Positions 1 through 7,967 of a stretch of 51,584 bases of DNA are shown here, in pieces (position 1 is the first letter of the stretch; each line of letters opens with the position of its first letter). Origin of the DNA: Terriglobia bacterium (GTDB lineage: Bacteria; Acidobacteriota; Terriglobia; Bryobacterales; Bryobacteraceae). The translations under genes and the position numbers were made by a program. Under the pieces are notes generated by a model that saw only the letters and a program-made list of their open reading frames with translations, had not been told where the DNA came from and did no database searches. Location: positions 1 to 51,584 of the forward strand of contig JAIQFL010000025.1 in the NCBI GenBank assembly GCA_020073365.1, given 5' to 3'.

Positions 1-48
1 TCGAACGGGTCGCGTCAAAACCGTAGGAGTCGCCCCCACCTCACGATG

Positions 49-156
49 CGCACCTTTGGTGCGGATGATGGAAAACCACCCCGCACGCCTGCGGCGTGGA
101 TGATATCGCCTGCTCCTCTACTCCCACCAAAGGAACACGCCTTCGGCGTGGATGAC
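49..156. repeat. Three short hairpin units, each followed by GATGA
   Basis: Three units of the same design start at 49, 84 and 136. Each has a 6-bp stem, a 3-nt loop starting with T, the other stem arm, and then GATGA. The stems are CGCACC/GGTGCG in unit 1 and CACGCC/GGCGTG in units 2 and 3; the loops are TTT, TGC and TTC. Unit 1 differs from the others on both arms but still pairs, which suggests that the structure is maintained. The spacing is 35 and 52 bases. This resembles a REP-type palindromic element; its function is unknown. Confidence 0.6.
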
Positions 157-233
157 GACCCTCTGTCCCGCATTCCCGTTCCCAGTCCCGTTCTCGGCGC
201 GGGTCAGTTCAGTCAAGCGCTATTGGGTCACTC

Positions 234-407
234 TTGCCAAGCACCGAAGCGAAGCTGTTTACGCTGGTAAATAACGCGAACCAGACCGAGGAATTCATGA
301 ACGTACTGGAAAAGCTCCGCAAAGAGTGGAGAAGGCTTCTAATACTGTTGAAGGACTGCTTGGGGTGCAATAATTTCGACGTTCCTCCCGAGGCTTCCGG
401 CTTTTGA
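234..407 (+). CDS. Possible short ORF or gene remnant
   Basis: A frame running into a TGA at 405-407 reads as plausible helical protein, with the stretch EEFMNVLEKLRKEWRRLL. An in-frame ATG lies at 297 and a TTG at 234. The frame is only about 36 to 57 residues, no family is recognised and no clear ribosome binding site precedes it. It may be the tail of a decayed gene. The rest of 157-524 shows no gene. Confidence 0.22.
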   Translation: MPSTEAKLFTLVNNANQTEEFMNVLEKLRKEWRRLLILLKDCLGCNNFDVPPEASGF

Positions 408-524
408 CCCATAGCCTGGAAATACGTTCCAGGGCCACCGCGTGGCCTAGGAGTTGCGCTCGGGGTCCTCGGCAAACTGTCACCGACGCCGAGCATCGTC
501 CACGCCCCGTCCAGGCTGGAGTGT

Positions 525-1478
525 TTACGATAGTTGCCGCCCGCCGCCTCGCCGCACCGCCTTCAGCTTGTACAACCCCGGCAGGCCGAAGGCCAGCATC
601 ACCACCGAGCCCAACGCCTGCGCGACGAGGATATATGCCAGGGCCTCGTCGCGGCCGATTCCGAACGGCGTCAGCACCGTTACGGCAACGAATTGGTAAA
701 TGCCGACGTAGCCGGGGGTGGACGGCAGGGCGCTGCCCAGGCCCAGGCCGGACAACAACAGCAACGCCACCCGGAACGAGATCGTCAACCCCAGAGCCCG
801 GGACCCGGCGATGACGCCACAGGCATCCGATACCCAAATCACTACCGTCAGGAGCACAAACCCCGTCAGGCGGCTCCAGTCATGGAAGGCGCGAAGTCCC
901 AATAGGATCTGCTCGGCTAAGTGCAGCAGGCGGGTCCGCAAGCCTTCCGGCATCGGAATGCGCCGCAACAAGTCTTCGACCAGCCCGCCCGTATGCGGCA
1001 GCAATAGGATCGCGACCGCGCCGGCGCCGGCGACCATCGCCATCGTTTTGAAAAGCCCCTGCATCCATTGCGGCTTGGGGTTCACTCCCAGCAGGATCAG
1101 CGAACTCCAGAGGACCAGGGCGATCACGTCCATCAGGCGCTCGCTGAGCGCGGTGGTCAGCACGTACGTCTTGCTCAGGGACGAGCGGTTGCTGATGAGA
1201 AAACTCCGGATCAGTTCTCCCGCCCGCGCCGGGAGGAAGTTATTGCCGAGGTACCCCGCCATGTTGGCCCAGAAGACCGTGCCCACGCTGAACCAGGTCT
1301 CGGCATTCAGCAGAATGCGCCAGCGTAGCGCGCGCAGGAAAAAGGAGGTGCTGATAAACGCGGCGGCGGCGGCGAGGTAGCGCCATTGGGCGCCCGCGAT
1401 CGTCCGCCCCACGCGGCCCCAGTCCACACCGCGCACGGAGAAGTACAGCAGCACGCCGGCCAGCAGACTGGAGAGCAC
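525..1478 (-). CDS. Lysylphosphatidylglycerol synthase-like (UPF0104/AglD) membrane protein
   Basis: A polytopic inner-membrane protein of 317 residues with about eight hydrophobic segments. The stretch GNNFLPARAGELIRSFLI is the hallmark of the lysylphosphatidylglycerol synthase transmembrane family (UPF0104), and a glycine-rich SLGLGSALPSTPGYVGIYQF-type motif lies near the C-terminus. Family members flip or transfer lipid-linked groups, but many have no known substrate. The predicted start is GTG; no ATG is available in frame downstream of the preceding gene, and the Shine-Dalgarno signal is poor. It follows the SIS-domain isomerase gene on the same strand after about 46 bases, so the two are probably co-transcribed, which points to an envelope glycan or lipid role. 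The family call is firm; the substrate is unknown. Confidence 0.85.
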   Translation of the reverse strand: MLSSLLAGVLLYFSVRGVDWGRVGRTIAGAQWRYLAAAAAFISTSFFLRALRWRILLNAETWFSVGTVFWANMAGYLGNNFLPARAGELIRSFLISNRSSLSKTYVLTTALSERLMDVIALVLWSSLILLGVNPKPQWMQGLFKTMAMVAGAGAVAILLLPHTGGLVEDLLRRIPMPEGLRTRLLHLAEQILLGLRAFHDWSRLTGFVLLTVVIWVSDACGVIAGSRALGLTISFRVALLLLSGLGLGSALPSTPGYVGIYQFVAVTVLTPFGIGRDEALAYILVAQALGSVVMLAFGLPGLYKLKAVRRGGGRQLS

Positions 1479-1524
1479 CCACGACCATACCCTCGGCCGC
1501 GTTCTCCCGTCCGCGGGCAGACCG

Positions 1525-2097
1525 TCAAGACTTTTGATGGGGACGCTCCTCTTCCATAAAGTAGTAAGAAATCATGTGCAGGACCACCATATGGAGGTCT
1601 TCGATTCGTCCGGTGTGGGTATGGGCGATCTGAATATTGAGTTGCGCCAGAGGCCCCAACCGGCCGCCCTTCTGTCCCGAGAGAGCGATGGTCCGGCAGC
1701 CTATGGAGTTGCCGTATTCCACCGCGCGCAGGACATTGGGAGAGTTGCCGGAACTGCTGATGGCGATCACCACGTCCCCGGGCTCGGCGAAATTCTTCAA
1801 TTGCTCGGCGAACACGCATTCGTAGCTGACGTCGTTGGAGTAGGCCGTGATGGTGGGTAACGAATCGGTGAGCGCCAGGATGCGGAAGCGCGCAGGCCGG
1901 CCGTAGCTGGCGCCTTTGACCAGGTCGGTGGTGAAATGCGATGCGGTGGAGGCGCTGCCGCCGTTCCCGCACACGAAAATACGGCTCCCTTTGTCGCGGG
2001 CCTGGGCCAGGATCTCGATCGCCCGGCCTACTTTTTCGAGGTCGATGGATTCAATCGCCTGCAGCAACTCGCTTTTGTACTGTTGTGGAAAAATCAT
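1525..2097 (-). CDS. gmhA: SIS-domain phosphoheptose isomerase (GmhA-like)
   Basis: A cytoplasmic sugar-phosphate isomerase of 190 residues, the usual GmhA size. The SIS core FVCGNGGSASTASHFTTDL lies at about residues 41-59, followed by TDSLPTITAYSNDVSYE and the phosphate-binding ISSSGNSPNVLRAVEYG at about 110-127. The C-terminal DLHMVVLHMISYY corresponds to the helix carrying the catalytic histidine. GmhA converts sedoheptulose 7-phosphate to heptose 7-phosphate for ADP-heptose or GDP-heptose synthesis. A related SIS isomerase of a different sugar phosphate cannot be excluded, because GmhA usually has GNGGSAADAQH rather than the variant seen here. The gene sits just upstream of a membrane protein linked to envelope lipids. 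Confidence 0.82.
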   Translation of the reverse strand: MIFPQQYKSELLQAIESIDLEKVGRAIEILAQARDKGSRIFVCGNGGSASTASHFTTDLVKGASYGRPARFRILALTDSLPTITAYSNDVSYECVFAEQLKNFAEPGDVVIAISSSGNSPNVLRAVEYGNSIGCRTIALSGQKGGRLGPLAQLNIQIAHTHTGRIEDLHMVVLHMISYYFMEEERPHQKS

Positions 2098-2170
2098 GGA
2101 CTAAACCAGTAATAGCACTGGGCGGGCTGTGTATGCGGCTGCCTGGTTTCTCAAGAGATAGCGGAGCCGA

Positions 2171-2608
2171 TCAGTTGCGTGTGAGCCAGGAGATCCGGAG
2201 ATTCTCGACTGGCTTGAAGTCCGGGTCGCCGGTCAGCAATTCGGCCTTTCGCGATAGCGCGAGGGCCGCAGCGAAAGCGTCAGCGTACGACATGCCGTAC
2301 CGGCTCTTCAGATCCGCCGCATCCCAGATGGTATCTGTATCCGGCGCGATCAGAATGAGCGGCAGGCTTGGCAGACGGCGCTTAAACCACAGAGCCTTGT
2401 CCCGGCTATGCCGCTTGGCAAGTACATAAAAGACCTCGCCCGCATTGATCGTACTGAAGAGAAGCTGGACAGTGCCAGCTTGGGCATCTTCCATAAGACG
2501 GCGAACTTCGTCCGCAGCGGGTTGCTCGTTCTTAATCCAGGCCATCACGGCCCAAGAGTCAACCACAACGGTCTTCAAGCTGTTTGTCCAGTTCCCTTTC
2601 TTCTTCAA
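2171..2608 (-). CDS. vapC: PIN-domain toxin (VapC)
   Basis: A PIN ribonuclease toxin. Catalytic acidic residues are visible in VVVDSWAVMAW near the N-terminus, INAGEVFYVL in the middle, MSYADAFAAALA, and LLTGDPDF near the end. It is paired with the overlapping AbrB-type antitoxin directly upstream. The ATG at 2608 would overlap the antitoxin by 50 bases. A start at TTG 2578 or at GTG 2566, which overlaps the antitoxin stop by 8 bases, fits the family better because the PIN fold begins at VVVDS. A purine-rich stretch (GAAAGGGA) precedes these inner starts. All catalytic positions appear intact, so the toxin is probably functional. Confidence 0.88.
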   Translation of the reverse strand: MKKKGNWTNSLKTVVVDSWAVMAWIKNEQPAADEVRRLMEDAQAGTVQLLFSTINAGEVFYVLAKRHSRDKALWFKRRLPSLPLILIAPDTDTIWDAADLKSRYGMSYADAFAAALALSRKAELLTGDPDFKPVENLRISWLTRN

Positions 2609-2795
2609 GGGCTTGAATCAAATCGCCGCCCGTTACCATGCCCTGCATGTCGCGCCAGTCGGCGGTCTTGGACAAAACAACCTCCTGGCCGCGAACCTCG
2701 AGGTTCAGTTTCGTTCCCTCTTCCAGGCCGAGTTGCTCACGAACCTGCTTGGGAATGACCACCTGTCCCTTGGATGAGATGGTAATCGTCTCCAT
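2559..2795 (-). CDS. vapB: AbrB/SpoVT-type antitoxin (VapB)
   Basis: An antitoxin of 78 residues. The N-terminal swapped-hairpin DNA-binding motif is clear (ITISSKGQVVIPKQVREQLG at about residues 4-23), and an acidic, helical C-terminal tail that would wrap the toxin follows (ALEEERELDKQLED). The PIN toxin gene overlaps its 3' end, the usual order for vapBC operons. Autoregulation by the VapBC complex is expected from the family. An AT-rich stretch with TCTTACCATCAGTAAGA lies just upstream at 2803-2820 and contains a short inverted repeat that could be the operator. Confidence 0.88.
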   Translation of the reverse strand: METITISSKGQVVIPKQVREQLGLEEGTKLNLEVRGQEVVLSKTADWRDMQGMVTGGDLIQALEEERELDKQLEDRCG

Positions 2796-2944
2796 ATTTA
2801 GATCTTACCATCAGTAAGACAGATCTGATCGAACTTATCCGTTGTGCGTCTTGTCCATGTCTTGGCGTAGCCACTTTTGGGACGTATGCGCTGTTTTTTG
2901 CCCACCGTTTTAGTCAAGAACTACCTGAAATCAACAGCTTATGT

Positions 2945-3241
2945 TCATGCGGCGCTCCGCGGCACGATCTCTTTGCGGACCGCCGCTTCAAATTCGTCGC
3001 GCGCGATTTCGAGATCGTAGTGGGCCTGCATGTTGATCCAGTATTCGGCCGTAGTTCCAAAGTAACGCGCGAGACGCAGGGCGGTCTCTCCGGTTATGCT
3101 ACGCGTACCGGCGACGATAGCGCCGATCCGGTTAGCGGGAACGCCGATCGCGTGGGCCAGTTGATTCATGCTGAGGCCCAGATCGACCAGGGTTTCTTTC
3201 AGAATTTCTCCAGGATGAACCGGGGGCAGTTTCTTCGGCAC
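2945..3241 (-). CDS. higA: HigA-type antitoxin, XRE-family helix-turn-helix
   Basis: An antitoxin of 98 residues when started at GTG 3241. The opening PKKLPPVHPGEILKETL and the helix-turn-helix LSMNQLAHAIGVPANRIGAI are diagnostic for the HigA family. The longer frame to 3298 is rejected as the start because an excellent Shine-Dalgarno (GAGGAG) sits 6-7 bases upstream of this GTG, inside the end of the toxin gene. The toxin gene lies 11 bases upstream, the normal higBA order. HigA neutralises HigB and represses the operon. Confidence 0.9.
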   Translation of the reverse strand: MPKKLPPVHPGEILKETLVDLGLSMNQLAHAIGVPANRIGAIVAGTRSITGETALRLARYFGTTAEYWINMQAHYDLEIARDEFEAAVRKEIVPRSAA

Positions 3242-3252
3242 GGAAATCCTCC

Positions 3253-3528
3253 TCAGTAATCCACTATTTCGACTTCGTAAGCGCTTCCTTCGTCCCATCG
3301 AAAGCAGATGCGGTATCGATCGTTGATCCGGATGCTGTGTTGTCCGAGCCGGTCTCTTTTCAATGTTTCCAGCCGGTTGCCTGGCGGAATCAAAAGATCG
3401 CGCAATGTGGCCGCGGTGTGCAATGCCACCAGCCGCCGAATCGCCACGGATTCGATATTGCCGAAACGAGCAACCCGTTCACGCCGGAATAACCGTTCTG
3501 TATCGGGGCAGCGGAACGACCGGATCAC
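3253..3528 (-). CDS. higB: HigB-type mRNA interferase toxin
   Basis: A 91-residue RelE-superfamily toxin of the plasmid-maintenance killer group. It opens with MIRSFRCPDTERLF and contains LRDLLIPPGNRLETLKRD and the C-terminal YRICFRWDEGSAYEVEIVDY, the usual HigB ending. It acts as a ribosome-associated mRNA endonuclease in characterised homologues. The antitoxin follows after 11 bases on the same strand. The module is complete and looks functional. Confidence 0.9.
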   Translation of the reverse strand: MIRSFRCPDTERLFRRERVARFGNIESVAIRRLVALHTAATLRDLLIPPGNRLETLKRDRLGQHSIRINDRYRICFRWDEGSAYEVEIVDY

Positions 3529-3636
3529 AGTTTCGAGCCATTATTACATTTTACGTAAAGCGTATGCCCATTATAAGCTGCTTCGCTACCCCTTGACCCC
3601 GCGCCGGCAAATCCACAACAGGCAGGAATGCCCGTG

Positions 3637-4476
3637 TTACTTGCGCCGCGCCGTGATTACGGCCTCTCCGCACCAGTTCCGCAGCGGGGGCGCCAGGGCC
3701 AGCAAGGCCCCATCGATCCGCTCCAGCGCGCGGACCAAAGCCCGGGCCCAGGGTTTCTCGAAGCGCCCGCGAAGCAGGCGCTTTCCCATCGCCAGCAGGT
3801 TTCGGGTCTCCACGCGAACCTCGGAAAAGAACGGGGCCAGCGCCCTCAATTCCGCCTGCGACAGGATGATGTCCTCGCCCTGCTCCGCGGCTTCCCCCCG
3901 GATGGCCGCATGCAGCTTACGCGCGGTGTTGAGCAACGGATTGCCGCCCCAGGTTTCGCAAAGCACCAGGCGCGACCCGGGCTTCATGATGCGTGCGAGC
4001 TCCTCCACCGCACCGGGATATTTCAGCGTGTGGTGCAACGCGGCACAGGCAAACACCAGGTCGAATTCTCCGGGGCCCAACATATTCAGACAACTGGCAT
4101 CGGCGGCGATCCCGCGAACATCCACTCCGGAAGCCTGGGCGCGCTTCAGTCCCAGTTCGACGGCGGTTGGGGAAAGGTCCAGGAGTGTGACGGCGGCCCC
4201 CTCGGTCGCCATCCAGATCCCGAAATCCGCGGGACCGCAGCCGTAGTCGAGGACCTTCCTTCCCGGCAGCGGCTCGGCTTCGAGCGCCCGCATGGAGGCG
4301 CGATACAACCAGGCGCGCTCGTAGAACGGATGCGCGGGACTCTCGATATTGCCTTCGAGGACTTGGCGATCGATGCGCAGCGCGTGGTCCGGCAGCGTCA
4401 AGAACTGCGCGTACTGGCCGTCGTAAAATCCGCGTTCCAGGTCGGAGGTGACCACGGTCTTACCCGCCCCAGCCAT
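3637..4476 (-). CDS. Class I SAM-dependent methyltransferase
   Basis: A cytoplasmic methyltransferase of 279 residues. SAM-binding motif I is VLDYGCGPADFGIWMA, followed by motif II VTLLDLSPTAVELG and motif IV FDLVFACAALHHTL, then a RLVLCETWGG strand. The ATG at 4476 shares its A with the TGA stop of the upstream kinase-like gene (TGATG), so the two are translationally coupled; the frame extends further upstream but only inside that gene. The substrate is unknown. The ALHHT motif is typical of small-molecule or lipid methyltransferases of the UbiE/Coq5 type. Confidence 0.82.
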   Translation of the reverse strand: MAGAGKTVVTSDLERGFYDGQYAQFLTLPDHALRIDRQVLEGNIESPAHPFYERAWLYRASMRALEAEPLPGRKVLDYGCGPADFGIWMATEGAAVTLLDLSPTAVELGLKRAQASGVDVRGIAADASCLNMLGPGEFDLVFACAALHHTLKYPGAVEELARIMKPGSRLVLCETWGGNPLLNTARKLHAAIRGEAAEQGEDIILSQAELRALAPFFSEVRVETRNLLAMGKRLLRGRFEKPWARALVRALERIDGALLALAPPLRNWCGEAVITARRK

Positions 4477-5894
4477 CAGTGGCTCGCGCCGGAGCAGAGA
4501 GCGTACGCCTTCTCGGCCTCTGCGGCGAATTCCGCGTACCACGGCGACTGCTTGATGACCTCCGGATACAGCTTCGTCGATTCCGCGTACGCAGAGCAGT
4601 ACCGCCGTGAATCCCCAATCTTCCTGTACGCCGCACCGATGCCCGAAAGCGAGGTCGCCAGTGCCACGGTCCGGAGTGACTGCGTCTGTAGCCGCTCCCC
4701 AACCGATCTGGCTTCCTCATAACTCGCCAGCGCCTGGCGCGCCGACACATTCAATTGCAAGTCTCCCAGGCGCCGCAGAATGTATGCCAGCCGTTCCTGT
4801 GCCCGCATCTCCTTGGGATCTGCCGCTACTAGCTCCCGCCGGAGCACCAGCGCCGTTTGCGTGTATTCAATGGCCTTCGGAATATCGTTCTTCCGCTCGT
4901 AGTACTCGCCCCATTGGCTGAGGTCGATCGCGAGATCCATTTTGTGTTCCGGATCGTTCGGCGCTTCGCGAACGCAAGCTGCGTCCAGTTCTTCGGCCCG
5001 CTTCAGATGTGCGAAAGCGCCATCGGCATCCCCTTTGGTGTTCAGAGCTCCCCCGATGTACTTGTGCGCGAGGGCGGCGTTGCGCATGCGGTTCGGGGCC
5101 AGCATCTCTTCGAAAACGGATGCCTCTTCCCGGATATAGGAAAGTGCATCCTCGTCGGTGGCAAACACTGCGGCGCACTGGAGCGCAGTCCCCAGTTGAA
5201 GCTGGGCGTTCTCGTTCTGGGAGCCGGAGCGGGCCCGTTCCCGTGCGACCTGGAGCGCTTCCATGGCCTTCGATGCGCCTTTAGCCTTTTGATTTGCCGC
5301 CAGAGATCCATACGCCTGCGCCGTCAGAGCATCCACCATCAATCGCTTCGCCTCATCCGAAGACTGTCCCGCAATCAGCTTTCGGGCCAGCCGCTCTGCC
5401 TTGCCGTAGCTCTCCAGCGCTGCCGCCAGGTCGCCGAGGTTCTGCCTGTTCGGATTCCCCTGGGCGCCAGTGTCTGTGTAGCCGCCATCCAGCAGGCGCG
5501 CGATGCTCGGATGTGCGAGATCCGCAAGAATCTGCCGTTCATGCAGGAAACGGCGCACGATCTCCTGGCGGGTATCCAGTCCCGCACTGATCATCTTGAT
5601 TGCCACCTGCTGCCGAAACTGCCCGTCATCGCGCTCGGCACGAAAGACGCTGCCCATCCCGCCGGCGCCGACATGATCGACGATGCGATAAGGACCGATG
5701 CGCGGCGCCCGCGCGGCTGCCGGTTCCAGGAAATCGGCGGCAGCGTGGTGGGCGCGGAGCAGCGATTCTACTTCCGCGCGCAAATCGGGATCGTGCCCAT
5801 ACTCGCGAGCGAGGAAAGCTGCCTGCTCCGATTCCGCGAGCTCGAGCGCGGCAGCGAAGGCCGTCTCCACGTCGCGGCGAATACCTGGGCTCAT
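4476..5894 (-). CDS. Ser/Thr protein kinase-TPR protein with most of the kinase domain deleted
   Basis: The start at ATG 5894 has a strong GGGGAGGA signal. The protein has 472 residues. Its N-terminus matches acidobacterial kinase-TPR proteins: an acidic helical leader, then IGPYRIVDHVGAGGMGSVF (glycine-rich loop) and VAIKMI with the ATP-binding lysine, then HERQILADLAHPSIARLLDG. At about residue 143, after GGYTDTG, the sequence jumps straight to TPR-like helices. The hinge, the HRD catalytic loop, the DFG motif and any membrane segment are absent. The remaining 330 residues are helical repeats of the normal C-terminal sensor type. The reading frame is intact. Catalysis is not expected; it could be a pseudokinase scaffold or a decaying gene. 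Confidence 0.8.
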   Translation of the reverse strand: MSPGIRRDVETAFAAALELAESEQAAFLAREYGHDPDLRAEVESLLRAHHAAADFLEPAAARAPRIGPYRIVDHVGAGGMGSVFRAERDDGQFRQQVAIKMISAGLDTRQEIVRRFLHERQILADLAHPSIARLLDGGYTDTGAQGNPNRQNLGDLAAALESYGKAERLARKLIAGQSSDEAKRLMVDALTAQAYGSLAANQKAKGASKAMEALQVARERARSGSQNENAQLQLGTALQCAAVFATDEDALSYIREEASVFEEMLAPNRMRNAALAHKYIGGALNTKGDADGAFAHLKRAEELDAACVREAPNDPEHKMDLAIDLSQWGEYYERKNDIPKAIEYTQTALVLRRELVAADPKEMRAQERLAYILRRLGDLQLNVSARQALASYEEARSVGERLQTQSLRTVALATSLSGIGAAYRKIGDSRRYCSAYAESTKLYPEVIKQSPWYAEFAAEAEKAYALCSGASH

Positions 5895-6278
5895 GACAGG
5901 TCCTCCCCGCTCATGTTGCGGTACAGCCATGCTCTAGACGAGCGGCATGTGCTCGTCCAGAGCCGCGCGATCGCCCCCGCCCCAACGCCCCAGGAGCCGG
6001 GTGATCTCATGACTCCCCATGATTCCAGGAATATTATCACGGACCGCATCTCGCGTGGCCCCGTCGAAATTTCCTCGACAGCGGGAGAAATCCATGTCCC
6101 GCCGCCGGGAATTGCCGTGAGTAGCTGCTGCGATTCAAGGTTCCGGTCTCATGGGCAGCGGCAACGGAGGAGCGGGGTTCGATGTGAATTTGATCATAGT
6201 ATATTTGCCAAGCCCCGTAGGGGCGAAGCGGACTCCCAGGCGCCCAGGCACGGCATTCATTGGCGCGATAATGAGGCC
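5895..6278. other. Divergent intergenic region with a long hairpin
   Basis: This is the shared upstream region of the kinase-like gene (minus) and the TPR gene (plus). An inverted repeat at 5931-5963 has 13-base arms that match at 12 positions around a 7-base loop (GGCATGT). It lies about 40 bases upstream of the kinase-like start and could be a regulatory or transcript-end structure. No gene is seen on either strand; the open plus-strand frame running through it is antisense to the kinase gene. Confidence 0.4.
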
Positions 6279-6902
6279 ATGGCCCTGCCGGGTGGAGCGC
6301 GGGCGCCCTCGTGCGTTCTTGTTCTTGTGATGACCCGGATCCTTCTCTCGGCGCTTCGGGCGGGGCAAGAGAACGGCGCCCCTCCCCCGACTACCGCACA
6401 GGAGTACCTGCGGCGCGGCGAGGAACGCGCGGGAGCGCACGACTATGACGGCGCCATCGCGGATTACAACATGGCTCTACAGTTGAAGTCCGATTATGCG
6501 GAGGCGTATAACGACCGCGGCCACGCTTACTACTGGAAGGGGGATCATCCCAAAGCAATTGCCGACTTCACACGGGCGATCCAATTGCGGCCGGCCTACC
6601 CCAACGCCTTCAACAATCGTGGAGCCGCCTATATGGCGAGCGGCCACTCTCGACGTGCGGTCGCCGACTTCGATCAGGCCCTGAAGCTAAAGCCGGATTT
6701 CCGGAATGCTTATGTGAACCGCGCGAATGCGCTTGGATTCCGGCACTGGCGCCAGTCCTTGAATGATTTTCATCGAGCCGGGATGCATCCGGAACGGACG
6801 GCGGCATTGGCCGGGGGTGGAATGCTGCTGCTGGCCGGGGCCGGCGCATTCGCACTGGTAAGACTCCGAAGGCGGTTGGCCGGCGATGGCCATCGGCGAT
6901 AA
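6279..6902 (+). CDS. TPR protein with C-terminal membrane anchor
   Basis: A 207-residue protein. A hydrophobic N-terminal stretch (about 11-27) may be a signal or anchor sequence. Three consecutive TPR units cover about residues 40-141, with the usual G-A/Y-A-P pattern (DYDGAIADYNMALQLKSDYA, KAIADFTRAIQLRPAYPNAF, RAVADFDQALKLKPDFRNAY), and a partial fourth follows. A transmembrane helix (AALAGGGMLLLAGAGAFALV, about 175-194) is followed by an arginine-rich tail. The frame is open far upstream, but that part is antisense to the kinase gene; ATG 6279 is the first start that leaves only TPR-like sequence. It probably works as a protein-interaction scaffold at the membrane. Confidence 0.72.
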   Translation: MALPGGARAPSCVLVLVMTRILLSALRAGQENGAPPPTTAQEYLRRGEERAGAHDYDGAIADYNMALQLKSDYAEAYNDRGHAYYWKGDHPKAIADFTRAIQLRPAYPNAFNNRGAAYMASGHSRRAVADFDQALKLKPDFRNAYVNRANALGFRHWRQSLNDFHRAGMHPERTAALAGGGMLLLAGAGAFALVRLRRRLAGDGHRR

Positions 6903-6947
6903 AGGAACAGTCCGGCCTTTCTCGCCGCTGTGAGCCTGTCCGGGAAT

Positions 6948-7667
6948 TTAGGTTTCGCCCAAGGCCGACTGTTTTTCGGTCCAGACCCGCTTCAAGCCGA
7001 AAGGCAGGGGAATGGGCTTGGCCAAATCGTATGACTCCGGCTGGTGCGACCCAATGGACTGAAGCACGTCGGTCATGATTTTGTTCGAAAGCAGCTTGCC
7101 ATCCGGGCCGTGCACATCTTTCAACGCGAAGGTGAAAGAACCATTCCTGGATTCGAAGTGCGCGGTCACCCGGAGGGCCTGCTTGCCGCTCAGCAGCGGG
7201 CGCAGGGGTTCCGGAAGGATCTCCGGATTCCACCGTTTTACGACATCAAAATCGATTTCGACCACGCCCGAAACGTCATTTTTGGGAAGCAGCGTGACCG
7301 TTAGGGCACTGATTCCCGGCCGGGGCCTATTGCGCAACGAGTACGCCAGATATTCGTTGACCGCCCGTTCCGGGATCTCGAATCCGAGCTTCTGCCCGGG
7401 ATCCCTGCCGTTCTGATCGAACTTCGCCAGCGAGGCCAGGAGATCCAGGATCTGCATGGCACCCTGCGTGGATTGGCCGGACGGAGGCGCGCTCACCGTG
7501 GACGGGATCGCGGCGGCAGCCTGAACTGTCTTGGGAGCGGCGGGAGTGGCAGCGGGGGCTTGGGCGGAAGTGCCGGATGGAGATCCGAGGACCGCGAGCA
7601 AGCCTAGGGCGGAGGCTGCTGTCCGTGCGAGGAGGGTGGTCCTGAAAAACCGGGATTGGAATGCCAT
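6948..7667 (-). CDS. Exported protein of unknown function
   Basis: A 239-residue protein with a typical signal peptide (positive start MAFQSRFFRTTLLAR, hydrophobic core, likely cleavage near TSAQA). A low-complexity Ala/Pro/Thr linker follows (about 37-70), then a folded domain with alternating strands from about 80 to 230. I do not recognise the family; the strand-rich pattern with VNEYLAYSLRNRPRPGISAL and a final amphipathic segment would fit a lipid-binding or LmeA-like periplasmic fold, but this is a guess. It converges with the TPR gene across 45 bases. Confidence 0.65.
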   Translation of the reverse strand: MAFQSRFFRTTLLARTAASALGLLAVLGSPSGTSAQAPAATPAAPKTVQAAAAIPSTVSAPPSGQSTQGAMQILDLLASLAKFDQNGRDPGQKLGFEIPERAVNEYLAYSLRNRPRPGISALTVTLLPKNDVSGVVEIDFDVVKRWNPEILPEPLRPLLSGKQALRVTAHFESRNGSFTFALKDVHGPDGKLLSNKIMTDVLQSIGSHQPESYDLAKPIPLPFGLKRVWTEKQSALGET

Positions 7668-7967
7668 ATGTGCCTAAACGACTGACGAAGCCGTCCGCCG
7701 TTCCGTGGGAAGATAGCGCCCTTCAGACACTTAAGCCTACCGCAACACGTAGCCCCTTCGGCAAATGGGGTGGGACAGGTGGGGCAGACGCTCCTCGTCC
7801 GCGCGCAACCGGGGTACCCTCTGGGTCATCGTGCTCTTCCTGGCCCCCCGCCACCTTTTCGACCCTGTAGCGGTCGCTCACTCTGATATCACCACAATTT
7901 CGATAGACTTTAGGATGATTGTTGGGATACGATGGAAATGTCAAACATTCCGAGGGGCGATACCCGC

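Noticed and set aside
295..837. Open frames on both strands of the left end
   Set aside because: They overlap the clear UPF0104-type membrane gene and are Arg/Pro-rich shadows of GC-rich DNA.
4857..6278. Long plus-strand open frame preceding the TPR gene
   Set aside because: It is antisense to the kinase-TPR gene and has no family similarity; only the part from 6279 reads as a real protein.
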